Under the pieces are notes generated by a model, which did no database searches, was not told the origin of the DNA, and saw only the letters and a program-made list of their open reading frames with translations. From assembly GCF_001854885.1 (NCBI RefSeq), contig NZ_MDDV01000002.1:290339-354338 (forward strand): a stretch of 64,000 bases of DNA. The letters run 5' to 3'. The stretch is from Ensifer sp. LCM 4579 (GTDB lineage Bacteria; Pseudomonadota; Alphaproteobacteria; Rhizobiales; Rhizobiaceae). The position numbers and the translations under genes are program-made. Below are positions 9,634 through 17,109 of this stretch, in pieces (position 1 is the stretch's first letter; each line of letters opens with the position of its first letter).

Positions 9634-11427
9634 ATGTCCGCCGTCCCCGCAGAAACGCTGCCATTTCGTCGCTTCGGCGACGACCAGATCATAACGCTCG
9701 CGAAACTCGTCATCGAGAATGCCTTTCAGCCGATCGTCGAAACGACGAACGGCGCGGTCTTCGGTTATGAGTCGTTGATGCGCGGCTTCGACAGGCTGGG
9801 ATATGCTTCGCCGCTCGAACTGCTCGACAAGGCCGAAGAGGCCGGACAGCTTCTGGCGCTGGAGCATCTGATCAATAGCCGGGCCATTGCGGCCTTTGCC
9901 ACCCTTCCGGATTTCTCCACCCGCACCCTGTTCCTCAACTTCGACGCCAGGCTGGTTGGCGGGGAGGGGGATGTCGTCGAGCGCCTCGTCAATCACCTCA
10001 AGCGTGCCAATATCGCCCCGTCCTCGCTCTGCTTCGAGCTGTCGGAGCGGTTCGACAACGGGAAGGTGCCGGATTTCTCGGCGCTTGTGCGGCAATTGCG
10101 GCTTGCCGGCTTCAAGCTGGCGATCGACGATTTTGGTGCCGGCTTCAACGGGCTGAGGATGCTGTGCGACCAGCCCGTCGACTATGTGAAGATCGATCGG
10201 CATTTCATTGCCGGCATAGACAGCAATTCTCGCAAGCGCCATCTCCTGCGCCATGCCGTCAACATGGCGCATGTCCTTGGGACGCGGGTGATCGCGGAGG
10301 GCGTGGAAACGGAGGTGGAGTTCCTGGTGTGTCGCGATCTCGGCTGCGATTTGGTGCAGGGCTATTTCGTTGCTCACCCGACGACGCATCTCAATGAGCT
10401 GCGGCCGGTCTATGCGCATCTCGAGTCGGACCGCGCACGGCGGCATTCCTCGACTCTCGACAGCATTCTGATCCGCAAGGAAGTGGAGCAACTGCCGGCG
10501 GTCCGCGAGAGCGATGATCTCGACTCGGTCTTCGATCACTTCCGGCTCAACCCGCGCCAGCCCTTCTGCCCGGTGTTGAACGCCAATGGCGAGCCGCGCG
10601 GAATCCTGCATGAATATCATGTGAAGGAGATGATCTATCATCCCTTCGGCCGTGACCTGCTGAAAAACCGCGTCTACCAGCGCCGCATTTCGCACTTCGT
10701 GACGCCGGCGCCGATCGCCGATCTCGACACGCCGGCCGACGAAATGCTGAAGATCTTTGCCGGCATGGATGGCAGCGATTGCGTCATCCTGACGGAGAAC
10801 ATGCGCTATGCCGGAATCCTTTCGGCCGCGTCGCTTCTGAAGATCATCAACGAGAAGCAGTTGAAGATGGCGCAGGAGCAGAATCCCTTGACCGGCCTTC
10901 CGGGCAACCGCGCCATACGCGACTATGTCCAGCAGGCGATCCTCGACGGCGACCAGACACGCTATTTCTGCTATTGCGATTTCGACGACTTCAAGCCCTT
11001 CAACGATACCTATGGCTTCCAGAAGGGCGATCTTGCGATCGCGCTGTTTGCTGCGCTTCTGCGGCGCCACTTTATCGGTGAGGAGAAGTTCCTCGGCCAT
11101 ATCGGCGGCGACGACTTCTTCATCGGCGTGAGCGGCCTAGGCGAGGGGGAAGTCCGCGCCGTCCTCACGCGCCTTCTCGATGATTTCCGATCGGACGTCC
11201 GGCAGCTCTATTCTCCGGAGCATCAGATGGCGGGCCGCATCAGCGGTTACAGCCGCGACGGCGGTGCCAAGGACTTTCCGCTAATGCGCTGTTCGATCGC
11301 TGTTCTGGCGTTGCCGGAAAGTTTGATCCTTTCGGATAGCCAGGCGGTGAGCAAAAGGATCGCCGAGATCAAGGGGCGCGCCAAGGCGAGCGAATCCGGA
11401 CTGGTCGTGGAATTGCTCGACGACTGA
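9634..11427 (+). CDS. EAL-CBS-GGDEF protein, c-di-GMP signalling
   Basis: 597 residues with the order EAL (about 15-265), a CBS-like pair (about 280-410) and a C-terminal GGDEF-like domain (about 425-590). The EAL signature reads ESL (in YESLMRG). The other catalytic elements ELSERF, IDDFGAG, KIDRHF and EGVET are recognisable, so phosphodiesterase activity is possible. The GGDEF signature reads GGDDF, a conservative Glu-to-Asp change that may weaken or abolish cyclase activity. No signal peptide or membrane helix, so cytoplasmic. Start chosen at MSAVPAET behind GGAG (9624-9627). Similar proteins of this order are known as YhjH/DUF-type regulators; the target process is unknown. Confidence 0.85.
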   Translation: MSAVPAETLPFRRFGDDQIITLAKLVIENAFQPIVETTNGAVFGYESLMRGFDRLGYASPLELLDKAEEAGQLLALEHLINSRAIAAFATLPDFSTRTLFLNFDARLVGGEGDVVERLVNHLKRANIAPSSLCFELSERFDNGKVPDFSALVRQLRLAGFKLAIDDFGAGFNGLRMLCDQPVDYVKIDRHFIAGIDSNSRKRHLLRHAVNMAHVLGTRVIAEGVETEVEFLVCRDLGCDLVQGYFVAHPTTHLNELRPVYAHLESDRARRHSSTLDSILIRKEVEQLPAVRESDDLDSVFDHFRLNPRQPFCPVLNANGEPRGILHEYHVKEMIYHPFGRDLLKNRVYQRRISHFVTPAPIADLDTPADEMLKIFAGMDGSDCVILTENMRYAGILSAASLLKIINEKQLKMAQEQNPLTGLPGNRAIRDYVQQAILDGDQTRYFCYCDFDDFKPFNDTYGFQKGDLAIALFAALLRRHFIGEEKFLGHIGGDDFFIGVSGLGEGEVRAVLTRLLDDFRSDVRQLYSPEHQMAGRISGYSRDGGAKDFPLMRCSIAVLALPESLILSDSQAVSKRIAEIKGRAKASESGLVVELLDD

Positions 11428-11512
11428 TGACCGATGCATGAACGACGCTCTTTTCGGCGTGGCGAGTGGGCGATAGTTATAGGAGGCTGACTGCCTTTGC
11501 GAGGATGCCGCC

Positions 11513-12523
11513 ATGACGACCGATATGCTCCCGAACGAAATGACCCATGTGGACCTCCAGAGCCCCGGCAGCGCTGAAAACATGGTGCTGGCGCGCGGTC
11601 GGCTGCCGGAGGTCGGTCCCGGCGACATTCTGATCCGCGTCGAGGCGTTCGGCGTCAACCGGCCGGACGTTCTGCAGCGCAAGGGCGATTATCCGCCGCC
11701 GCCCGGCGCAAGCCCCATCCTCGGCCTGGAAGTGGCCGGCGAAGTGGTCGCGCTTGGAGATGGCATCACGGGTTTCTCGGCCGGAGACAGGGTCTGCGCA
11801 CTCGCCAATGGCGGCGGATATGCCGAATATTGTGCCGCGCCGGCGACGCAGGCGCTGATCTTTCCGAAGGGCTACGACGCGGTGAAGGCGGCGGCGCTCC
11901 CGGAGACCTTCTTCACCGTCTGGGCCAACGTCTTCGACATGGCCGGTCTGAAACGGGGCGAAACGATCCTCGTCCACGGCGGATCGAGCGGCATCGGCAC
12001 AACAGCGATCCAGCTTGCCAGAGCCTTTGGCGCCGAGGTTTTCGCCACGGCTGGCAGCGCCGCGAAATGCACGGCCTGCGAAACGCTCGGAGCGAAGCGG
12101 GCGATCAACTACCGTGAGGAGGATTTCAAGGAGATCGTGCTCGACGAGACCGGCGGGCGCGGCGTCGATGTCATCCTCGACATGGTCGGCGGCCGCTATT
12201 TCGGACGCAATCTCGCGACCCTCGCCAAAGACGGGCGCCTGTCGATCATCGGTTTCCTCGGCGGCGCGCGGGTCGAAGACGCCAATATCGCGCCGATCCT
12301 GACCAAGCGTCTGCATGTGATGGGGTCGGCCCTGAGACCCCGCAGCGCGGCGGAGAAACAGGCGATCCGCGATCGGCTCGCCGAAAAGGTCTGGCCGCTT
12401 CTGGAGGCGGGCGAGGTAGCGCCGGTCATCCACGCCGTGATGCCCCTCGAGGAGATCGCCGACGCCCATCGCCTGATGGAGGAAGGTGAGCATATCGGCA
12501 AGATCGTGATGCGGATCGCCTGA
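11513..12523 (+). CDS. NAD(P)H-quinone oxidoreductase, PIG3/QOR-type MDR family
   Basis: 336-residue medium-chain dehydrogenase/reductase without structural-zinc cysteines. GroES-like N-terminal domain (about 20-125) and Rossmann domain with [15 protein letters not shown] (about 160-174). The N-terminal [31 protein letters not shown] matches the TP53I3/PIG3-like quinone reductases, which reduce quinones with NADPH. Monocistronic; 85 bases after the EAL-GGDEF gene and followed by the small-ORF RNA region. The physiological quinone or enal substrate is not predictable. Confidence 0.85.
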   Translation: MTTDMLPNEMTHVDLQSPGSAENMVLARGRLPEVGPGDILIRVEAFGVNRPDVLQRKGDYPPPPGASPILGLEVAGEVVALGDGITGFSAGDRVCALANGGGYAEYCAAPATQALIFPKGYDAVKAAALPETFFTVWANVFDMAGLKRGETILVHGGSSGIGTTAIQLARAFGAEVFATAGSAAKCTACETLGAKRAINYREEDFKEIVLDETGGRGVDVILDMVGGRYFGRNLATLAKDGRLSIIGFLGGARVEDANIAPILTKRLHVMGSALRPRSAAEKQAIRDRLAEKVWPLLEAGEVAPVIHAVMPLEEIADAHRLMEEGEHIGKIVMRIA

Positions 12524-12650
12524 AAGCGAGCTGCGAAAGCGTCGCGCGCTTCTCGGTATGGATTGGCCATTATACGATAGTATCCCTTGTATCGGGGCAC
12601 AAACCGCTTACCTTGAGTCCATCGGCAACAACAGAAAGGAAGGTGATCCA

Positions 12651-12722
12651 ATGTCTAGTGAGATTTCGGTCTTGGTGATGGGCATGGGAGAGGTGAAGGA
12701 GTCGAGGCAACCCTCGGCCTGA
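12651..12722 (+). CDS. 23-residue small ORF in a structured RNA
   Basis: ATG preceded at ideal distance by AAAGGAAGGTG (12635-12645), the strongest ribosome binding site of the area. The 23-residue product starts MSSEISVLVMGMGEVKES and ends QPSA. Four bases after the stop, CACCTTCCTTT (12726-12736) is the exact complement of that ribosome binding site, so the ORF is enclosed in an 11-bp stem. A terminator follows at 12777. This looks like a regulatory or leader peptide, yet the next plus-strand gene is about 1 kb away beyond an oppositely oriented gene, so the transcript may stand alone. Function unknown. Confidence 0.5.
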   Translation: MSSEISVLVMGMGEVKESRQPSA

Positions 12723-12776
12723 CGCCACCTTCCTTTGGGCCTCACGGCCCGGCCATCATGAAGCCAAAGCTCATGG

Positions 12777-12808
12777 AAGGGTCGCCAAGCGCGGCCCTTT
12801 TCCTTTTC
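12777..12808 (+). terminator. Intrinsic terminator of the small-ORF RNA
   Basis: AAGGGTCGC (12777-12785), loop CAAGC, GCGGCCCTT (12791-12799): nine pairs with one G-U, followed by TTCCTTTTC. Upstream CCTTCC plus TTTGG (12729-12738) can also pair with CCAAA plus GGAAGG (about 12763-12780), which would open both the terminator and the ribosome-binding-site stem. Confidence 0.65.
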
Positions 12809-12842
12809 AGGCCTTCGTCTTGCAGCACCGCGGGCCAATGCG

Positions 12843-13683
12843 CTAGATTCCCAGGCGTCCCACCGCCGGTACCTTGATTCCGGGCCTTGCAATGTCGATC
12901 CCGGCCACCAGTCCCATGAAATGCAGTTCCACTCCGCTGCGCCAGCCGGCGGAGATGCCGGCCAGCCCATAGAGCGTCGCATGCAGGTCGAGGCCGTCGG
13001 CATCGATCTGGAAGAGTTTGCCATCCGGCAGGTAATCGCGCCCGACGGCATCGGGCGGAAGCACCGCCCCTACAGCGCCGCGCGTCTTATTAGACGCGCA
13101 AAGGTCGCTGTAGCACTTTGAATTTCTGCATGTCTCTGTCCTTTAATCGAGGTCGATTAAAGGAGACATGCAGTAGTTCGGGCACTGAGCGCAGCACGTG
13201 GGCGACGAAGGTGTTGGAGTTCGGCCCCGGCCACAGGCGGTAGGCGCCGGGCGTGGAATAGGGATAGGCGGCAATCGCCTGCTCTACTTTCGGGATCAGC
13301 CGTTCGGCGTCCTTGCCTGTGACGGCCACGACGATGCGCGAATCGTTCGAATACCAGCGGCCATCGGCCTGATAGGCGTTCTTGCGGATCGGCTTGCCCC
13401 AGCCGACCTTCTCGTAACGATCATAGGTCGTCGCCCCCTCGTCCTTGGTGACGATCCACGCATGGCTTGCGACCGCGCCCTTCATGCCGCCGGTCGTGGC
13501 CGAGAAGACATAGATCGCTGCCTCCGGGCTCTCCGTCGCTGGCGGCAGTACGCCGGCGGAGGACCAGTCCGCGTCGCGCCAGTTCTGCGGCCGCTCCTTC
13601 AAATACCAAAGCCCTGCCGACGAAAGCGCCGGAAGCAGGTAGATGACGGCAAAGGCGAGCAGAAGGCGGCGAAGTATTTTCAT
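12843..13683 (-). pseudogene. DUF3750 protein gene split by a palindromic element
   Basis: The 5' part (13683 to about 13174) encodes an N-terminal membrane segment (MKILRRLLLAFAVIYLLPAL) and a DUF3750-like domain ending HVLRSVPEL. The frame then enters a ~104-bp repeat element (13070-13173) and stops at 13090, giving a 197-residue chimera with a repeat-encoded tail. The missing C-terminus, from VLPPDAVGRDYLPDGK to GRLGI, follows at 13064-12843 in another frame. Joined at the element borders the two halves make one continuous protein of about 240 residues, so the element interrupted a real gene. Normal function unknown; the gene is probably inactive or yields a truncated protein. Divergent from the asparaginase gene. 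Confidence 0.85.
13070..13173 (-). repeat. Dispersed palindromic element, copy 1, inside a gene
   Basis: Read on the minus strand: CTGCATGTCTCCTTTA...GGACAGAGACATGCAG (stem), then AAATTCAAAGTGCTACAGCG, ACCTTTGCGCGTCTAATAAGACGCGCGGCGCTGTAG in overlapping parts, with a second GACGCGC-type stem. The copy at 24345 is the same in order and sequence. Both ends abut sequence belonging to one DUF3750 gene. Confidence 0.85.
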
Positions 13684-13750
13684 GGATGTCTTTGTCGCTA
13701 TGGAATAGCTGATAGAAGCATAGCCGATCATGGAATTTTGAGGGCAGGAA

Positions 13751-14758
13751 ATGTCGAATCCCGTTTTGGTAGAAGTGACGCGTGGAGATCTTGTCGAGAG
13801 CCGCCACCGCGGTGCCGTCATCGCCGTCGATGGCGACGGCAGGACGCTCTTCGCCCTCGGCGAGACGGAAGCGCCCGTGTTCCCGCGCTCGGCCTGCAAG
13901 GCGATGCAGGCCCTGCCGCTCGTGGAAAGCGGTGCGGCGGACGCCTACGGCTTCGGCGCCAGGGCGCTGGCGCTTGCTTGTGCCTCCCATTCGGGCGAGC
14001 CGGAGCACGTGGCACTCGCATCCGAGATGCTGGCGGCCGCCGGCCGCGACGTCGGTGCGCTCGAATGCGGCGGGCATTGGTCGAACGACCAGTCGACGCT
14101 GGTGGAACAGGCACGCGCGTTGGAAAAACCGAACGCGCTCTACAACAACTGCTCGGGCAAGCATGCGGGCTTCATCTGTGCCTGCTGCCATTCCGGTAAG
14201 GATCCTGCCGGCTATGTCGGCTATGATCATCCGATCCAGCGGGAGATCCGCAGCGTAATGGTGGACCTGACCGGCGCCGTTATCGGCCGCGACAATTGCG
14301 GGATAGACGGCTGCTCGATCCCGACCTATGCGGTGCCGCTCAAAGGATTGGCCGGCGGTTTCGCCAAAATGGCGACGGGGATCGGCCTCGATCCCCTGCG
14401 GGCGGACGCTTCAAAGCGCCTGATCGACGCCTGCATGGCTGAACCCTTCTATGTGGCGGGCACCAAGCGCGCCTGCACGCGGCTGATGAAAACGGCACCG
14501 GGCAGGATCTTCGCCAAGACCGGTGCCGAGGGCGTCTTCTGCGCCGCGATTCCGGAACAGGGGATAGGCATCGCGCTCAAATGCGAGGATGGCGCGACCC
14601 GCGCCGCGGAGGCAATGGTCGCGGCAACGCTTGCGCGTTTCTTCGCGGACGAGCCGGAGATCCAAGCGGCGCTGATGGCCCAGGCCAACCGCCCGCTGCG
14701 CAACTGGAAGGGGGTCCATGTCGGTGGCGTGCGTGTGGCGGACGCGTTCGGCCGATGA
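13751..14758 (+). CDS. ansA: L-asparaginase II, thermolabile rhizobial type
   Basis: 335 residues. Hydrolyses asparagine to aspartate and ammonia. It belongs to the Asparaginase_II family (the Rhizobium etli AnsA-like group), which is unrelated to the E. coli enzymes. Recognisable family motifs: RSACKAMQALP (about 46-56), the catalytic-lysine region NNCSGKHAGF (about 132-141) and DNCGIDGCSIPTYAVPL (about 180-196). Divergent from the split DUF3750 gene with 67 bases between starts. In rhizobia such enzymes allow growth on asparagine; no regulator is adjacent. Confidence 0.88.
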   Translation: MSNPVLVEVTRGDLVESRHRGAVIAVDGDGRTLFALGETEAPVFPRSACKAMQALPLVESGAADAYGFGARALALACASHSGEPEHVALASEMLAAAGRDVGALECGGHWSNDQSTLVEQARALEKPNALYNNCSGKHAGFICACCHSGKDPAGYVGYDHPIQREIRSVMVDLTGAVIGRDNCGIDGCSIPTYAVPLKGLAGGFAKMATGIGLDPLRADASKRLIDACMAEPFYVAGTKRACTRLMKTAPGRIFAKTGAEGVFCAAIPEQGIGIALKCEDGATRAAEAMVAATLARFFADEPEIQAALMAQANRPLRNWKGVHVGGVRVADAFGR

Positions 14759-14842
14759 GCGAAGATCGGCGGACCGCAACCGGCGCAGCTTGACAGCCTT
14801 TCCGCCTTCGAGATGAATTGCGACAGTTTCCGAGGAGGCACG

Positions 14843-15466
14843 ATGATGCTGAAGCTCTACTATACGCCCGCCACCTGCTCGCTCGCCTCGCATATCGCGC
14901 TCGAGGAAGTGGGCGTCGTCTATGAAGCGCACCGCGTCGACTTTTCGAAGGCCGAGCAGACCAGGCCAGAATACCTCGCCGTCAATCCCAAGGGTCGCGT
15001 CCCGGCGCTTGTGACCGAGCGCGGCACGCTGACCGAAACGCCGGCGATCCTCACCTATATCGCGCAAAGCTTCCCCGAGGCCGAACTGGCGCCGCTTGAC
15101 GATCCGTTCGAATTCGCGCGGCTGCAATCCTTTCTGAGCTATCTCTGCTCGACGGTTCACGTCGCGCATGCGCATGCCCGCCGAGGAGCGCGCTGGGCGG
15201 ACGATCCGGCGGCGCAGGAGGCGATGAAGGCGAAGGTGCCTCGGAACATGGCGGATTGCTTTTCCCTGATCGAGAGCTCGACGTTTGCCGGCCCCTTCGT
15301 CATGGGTGAGGTCTTCACGATCGCCGATCCCTATCTCTTCACAATTGCCGGCTGGCTGGAGGGGGATGGGGTCGACCCGGCACAGTTTCCGAAGGTTTTC
15401 GAGCACCGCAACCGAATGGCCGAGCGTCCGGCTGTCGCCAGGGTGCTGGCCGCCACAAAAAGCTGA
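14843..15466 (+). CDS. Glutathione S-transferase family protein
   Basis: 207 residues. Thioredoxin-fold N-terminal domain (1-80) beginning MMLKLYYTPATCSLASHIALEE, with the GSH-binding VNPKGRVPAL and LTETPAILTYIA motifs, then an alpha-helical C-terminal domain. The N-terminal TPATCSLASHIAL matches beta-class or GstA-like bacterial enzymes that use a Ser/Cys near residue 11-12. Start at the first ATG of ATGATG, behind GAGGAGG. It lies 84 bases after asparaginase on the same strand and could share its transcript. Substrate unknown. Confidence 0.85.
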   Translation: MMLKLYYTPATCSLASHIALEEVGVVYEAHRVDFSKAEQTRPEYLAVNPKGRVPALVTERGTLTETPAILTYIAQSFPEAELAPLDDPFEFARLQSFLSYLCSTVHVAHAHARRGARWADDPAAQEAMKAKVPRNMADCFSLIESSTFAGPFVMGEVFTIADPYLFTIAGWLEGDGVDPAQFPKVFEHRNRMAERPAVARVLAATKS

Positions 15467-15536
15467 CGCCATCGGCTGCGCTATGCCCCCGTGTCTTTCG
15501 AACGCACCAAGGAAGCGGGGACCGCGATGGGCTCCG

Positions 15537-15734
15537 TCAGCGACAGTCGCAGGCGTTGTCGGCTGCGGCGCGCGGCCGAGGCCAGCCGGGAAATGGCAGG
15601 TCGGCCAGTTCCCGTTCTGCCATCCGCGACAGGTCCGGATGTCGCAGCGGATCGCGCAGCCAGTCCGCCGCCTGTTGCAATGCGTCTTCGGACATATTGC
15701 TTGCGGGTCTCTGCGTGAAGAAAAACTTAAGCAC
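15537..15734 (-). CDS. Small conserved-looking hypothetical protein
   Basis: 65 residues from a GTG at 15734 (AAAGGG nine bases ahead), or 52 residues from an ATG at 15695 with a weaker site. The segment SEDALQQAADWLRDPLRHPDL, then SRMAERELADLPFP, is charged, helical and lacks signal or membrane segments; I recall similar small rhizobial proteins but cannot name a family. It fills a 418-base gap between GST and LysR genes. The C-terminal tail (GWPRPRAAADNACDCR) is unusual. No function can be offered. Confidence 0.45.
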   Translation of the reverse strand: MLKFFFTQRPASNMSEDALQQAADWLRDPLRHPDLSRMAERELADLPFPGWPRPRAAADNACDCR

Positions 15735-15884
15735 GACGACAAACCCTTTCGATGCTGATTGGCTTCACGTCTGCCTGAAAGCTTGCGCCTCCTGGTGCCA
15801 TCATGAGGAGATGGAGCGATATATTCCATCCGGCTGGATAAAATTACAATTGAGTTTGCTGGCGGCCAAGTTTAGAAAAACTAT

Positions 15885-16820
15885 ATGAGAGAGCTCAACG
15901 CGGTGCATCTGAACGGATTGCGTGCGGTCGAGGCTGCTGGCCGTCTGGGCTCGCTTGCGGCCGCCGCCGACGAACTGGGCGTCACCCCCGGCGCGGTCAG
16001 CCAGCAGATTGTGAAGACGGAAGCGCAGCTTGGGCGCCGGCTTTTCGAACGCTCGCCGCGCGGGCTCGCCGTCACCGAAGCGGGCCGGCCGCTTTTGGCG
16101 CGCCTTTCGCGGGCCTTCGCGGAGCTTGCGCAGGCGGTGGCCGAGACGCGACACCGTGATGAGTCGGTGCTGACGGTTTCTGTCGCGCCGATCTTTGCCG
16201 CCCGCTGGCTTGTCTACCGGTTGAACGGCTTTGCCGAGCGCCATCCGGACGTTCGGCTGAGGATCGAAGCGACAACCAGGCTCGTGAGCCTTGACGCCTC
16301 CGACGTCGATCTCGGCATTCGCGTGGGAGCGGGGCGCTGGCCGGGAGTGCTTTCGGAACTGCTCCTGGAGCAGGAGGTCTTTCCCGTATGCTCGCCGTCA
16401 CTCGCCGCGGAACTACGCGAGCCGGCGGACATCCTGAGACTTGCCGCGGTCGTGGACGAGCATGCGATGTTTTCCTGGGATGTGTGGCTGAAGGCCGCCG
16501 GGCTAGCTGGCGCCGAGATGAGTGTGCGCCACAGCTTCAACGACGCCTCGCTCGCGCTCGATGCCGCTATCGCCGGGCAGGGCGTCATGCTCGCCTGGCA
16601 AACACTGGCCAGCTACGCGGTAATGAAGGGCAGCCTTGTCGCGCCCTTCGGCATCCGCGCGAAGACTGGCTTTGGACATTATTTCGTGACGTCCGCCTCG
16701 CGACGTGAAAGCAAGGCGGCGCTCGCCTTCAAGCAATGGGTGCGTGAGGAGGTGGAGGAAGGGATGCGGCAGCTTGCGGCTATTCCGGCTCCTTCCGCCG
16801 TTCTTCCATCTTCGCCTTGA
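15885..16820 (+). CDS. LysR-family transcriptional regulator, GcvA-like
   Basis: 311 residues. N-terminal winged helix-turn-helix (about 8-66: LNGLRAVEAAGRLGSLAAAADELGVTPGAVSQQI) and a substrate-binding domain (about 92-295). GAVSQQ and FERSPRGLAVTEAG resemble GcvA/AmpR-type members. No divergent partner gene lies within 300 bases, so its target is not obvious from position. An AT-rich stretch (15815-15884) directly upstream probably contains its promoter. Confidence 0.85.
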   Translation: MRELNAVHLNGLRAVEAAGRLGSLAAAADELGVTPGAVSQQIVKTEAQLGRRLFERSPRGLAVTEAGRPLLARLSRAFAELAQAVAETRHRDESVLTVSVAPIFAARWLVYRLNGFAERHPDVRLRIEATTRLVSLDASDVDLGIRVGAGRWPGVLSELLLEQEVFPVCSPSLAAELREPADILRLAAVVDEHAMFSWDVWLKAAGLAGAEMSVRHSFNDASLALDAAIAGQGVMLAWQTLASYAVMKGSLVAPFGIRAKTGFGHYFVTSASRRESKAALAFKQWVREEVEEGMRQLAAIPAPSAVLPSSP

Positions 16821-17109
16821 CGGCAGGACGCGACTGACGGCGCGCGAGCTCGCATAGCGGAAGACCTCCAAAACAGCGATCGCCTGTTATCACAGACCGC
16901 CGCCGCTGCTCTCGAAAGCCGCCGCCATTGATTGGCCCATGAAGTCTTTTGACGTGAAGCGGAAGCCGCTGCCGGACAAAGGAACGGTTGTGGTTTCGTG
17001 TATTCGCTCGCAACCATCGGACGTTTTTTGTCGGTGAAGTTTAGAGAAGTCTAACCTCTGTCCGCTAGATCGTGCTCGGAAACCATCTTCGCTCCTTCGG
17101 AGGCCCTGC

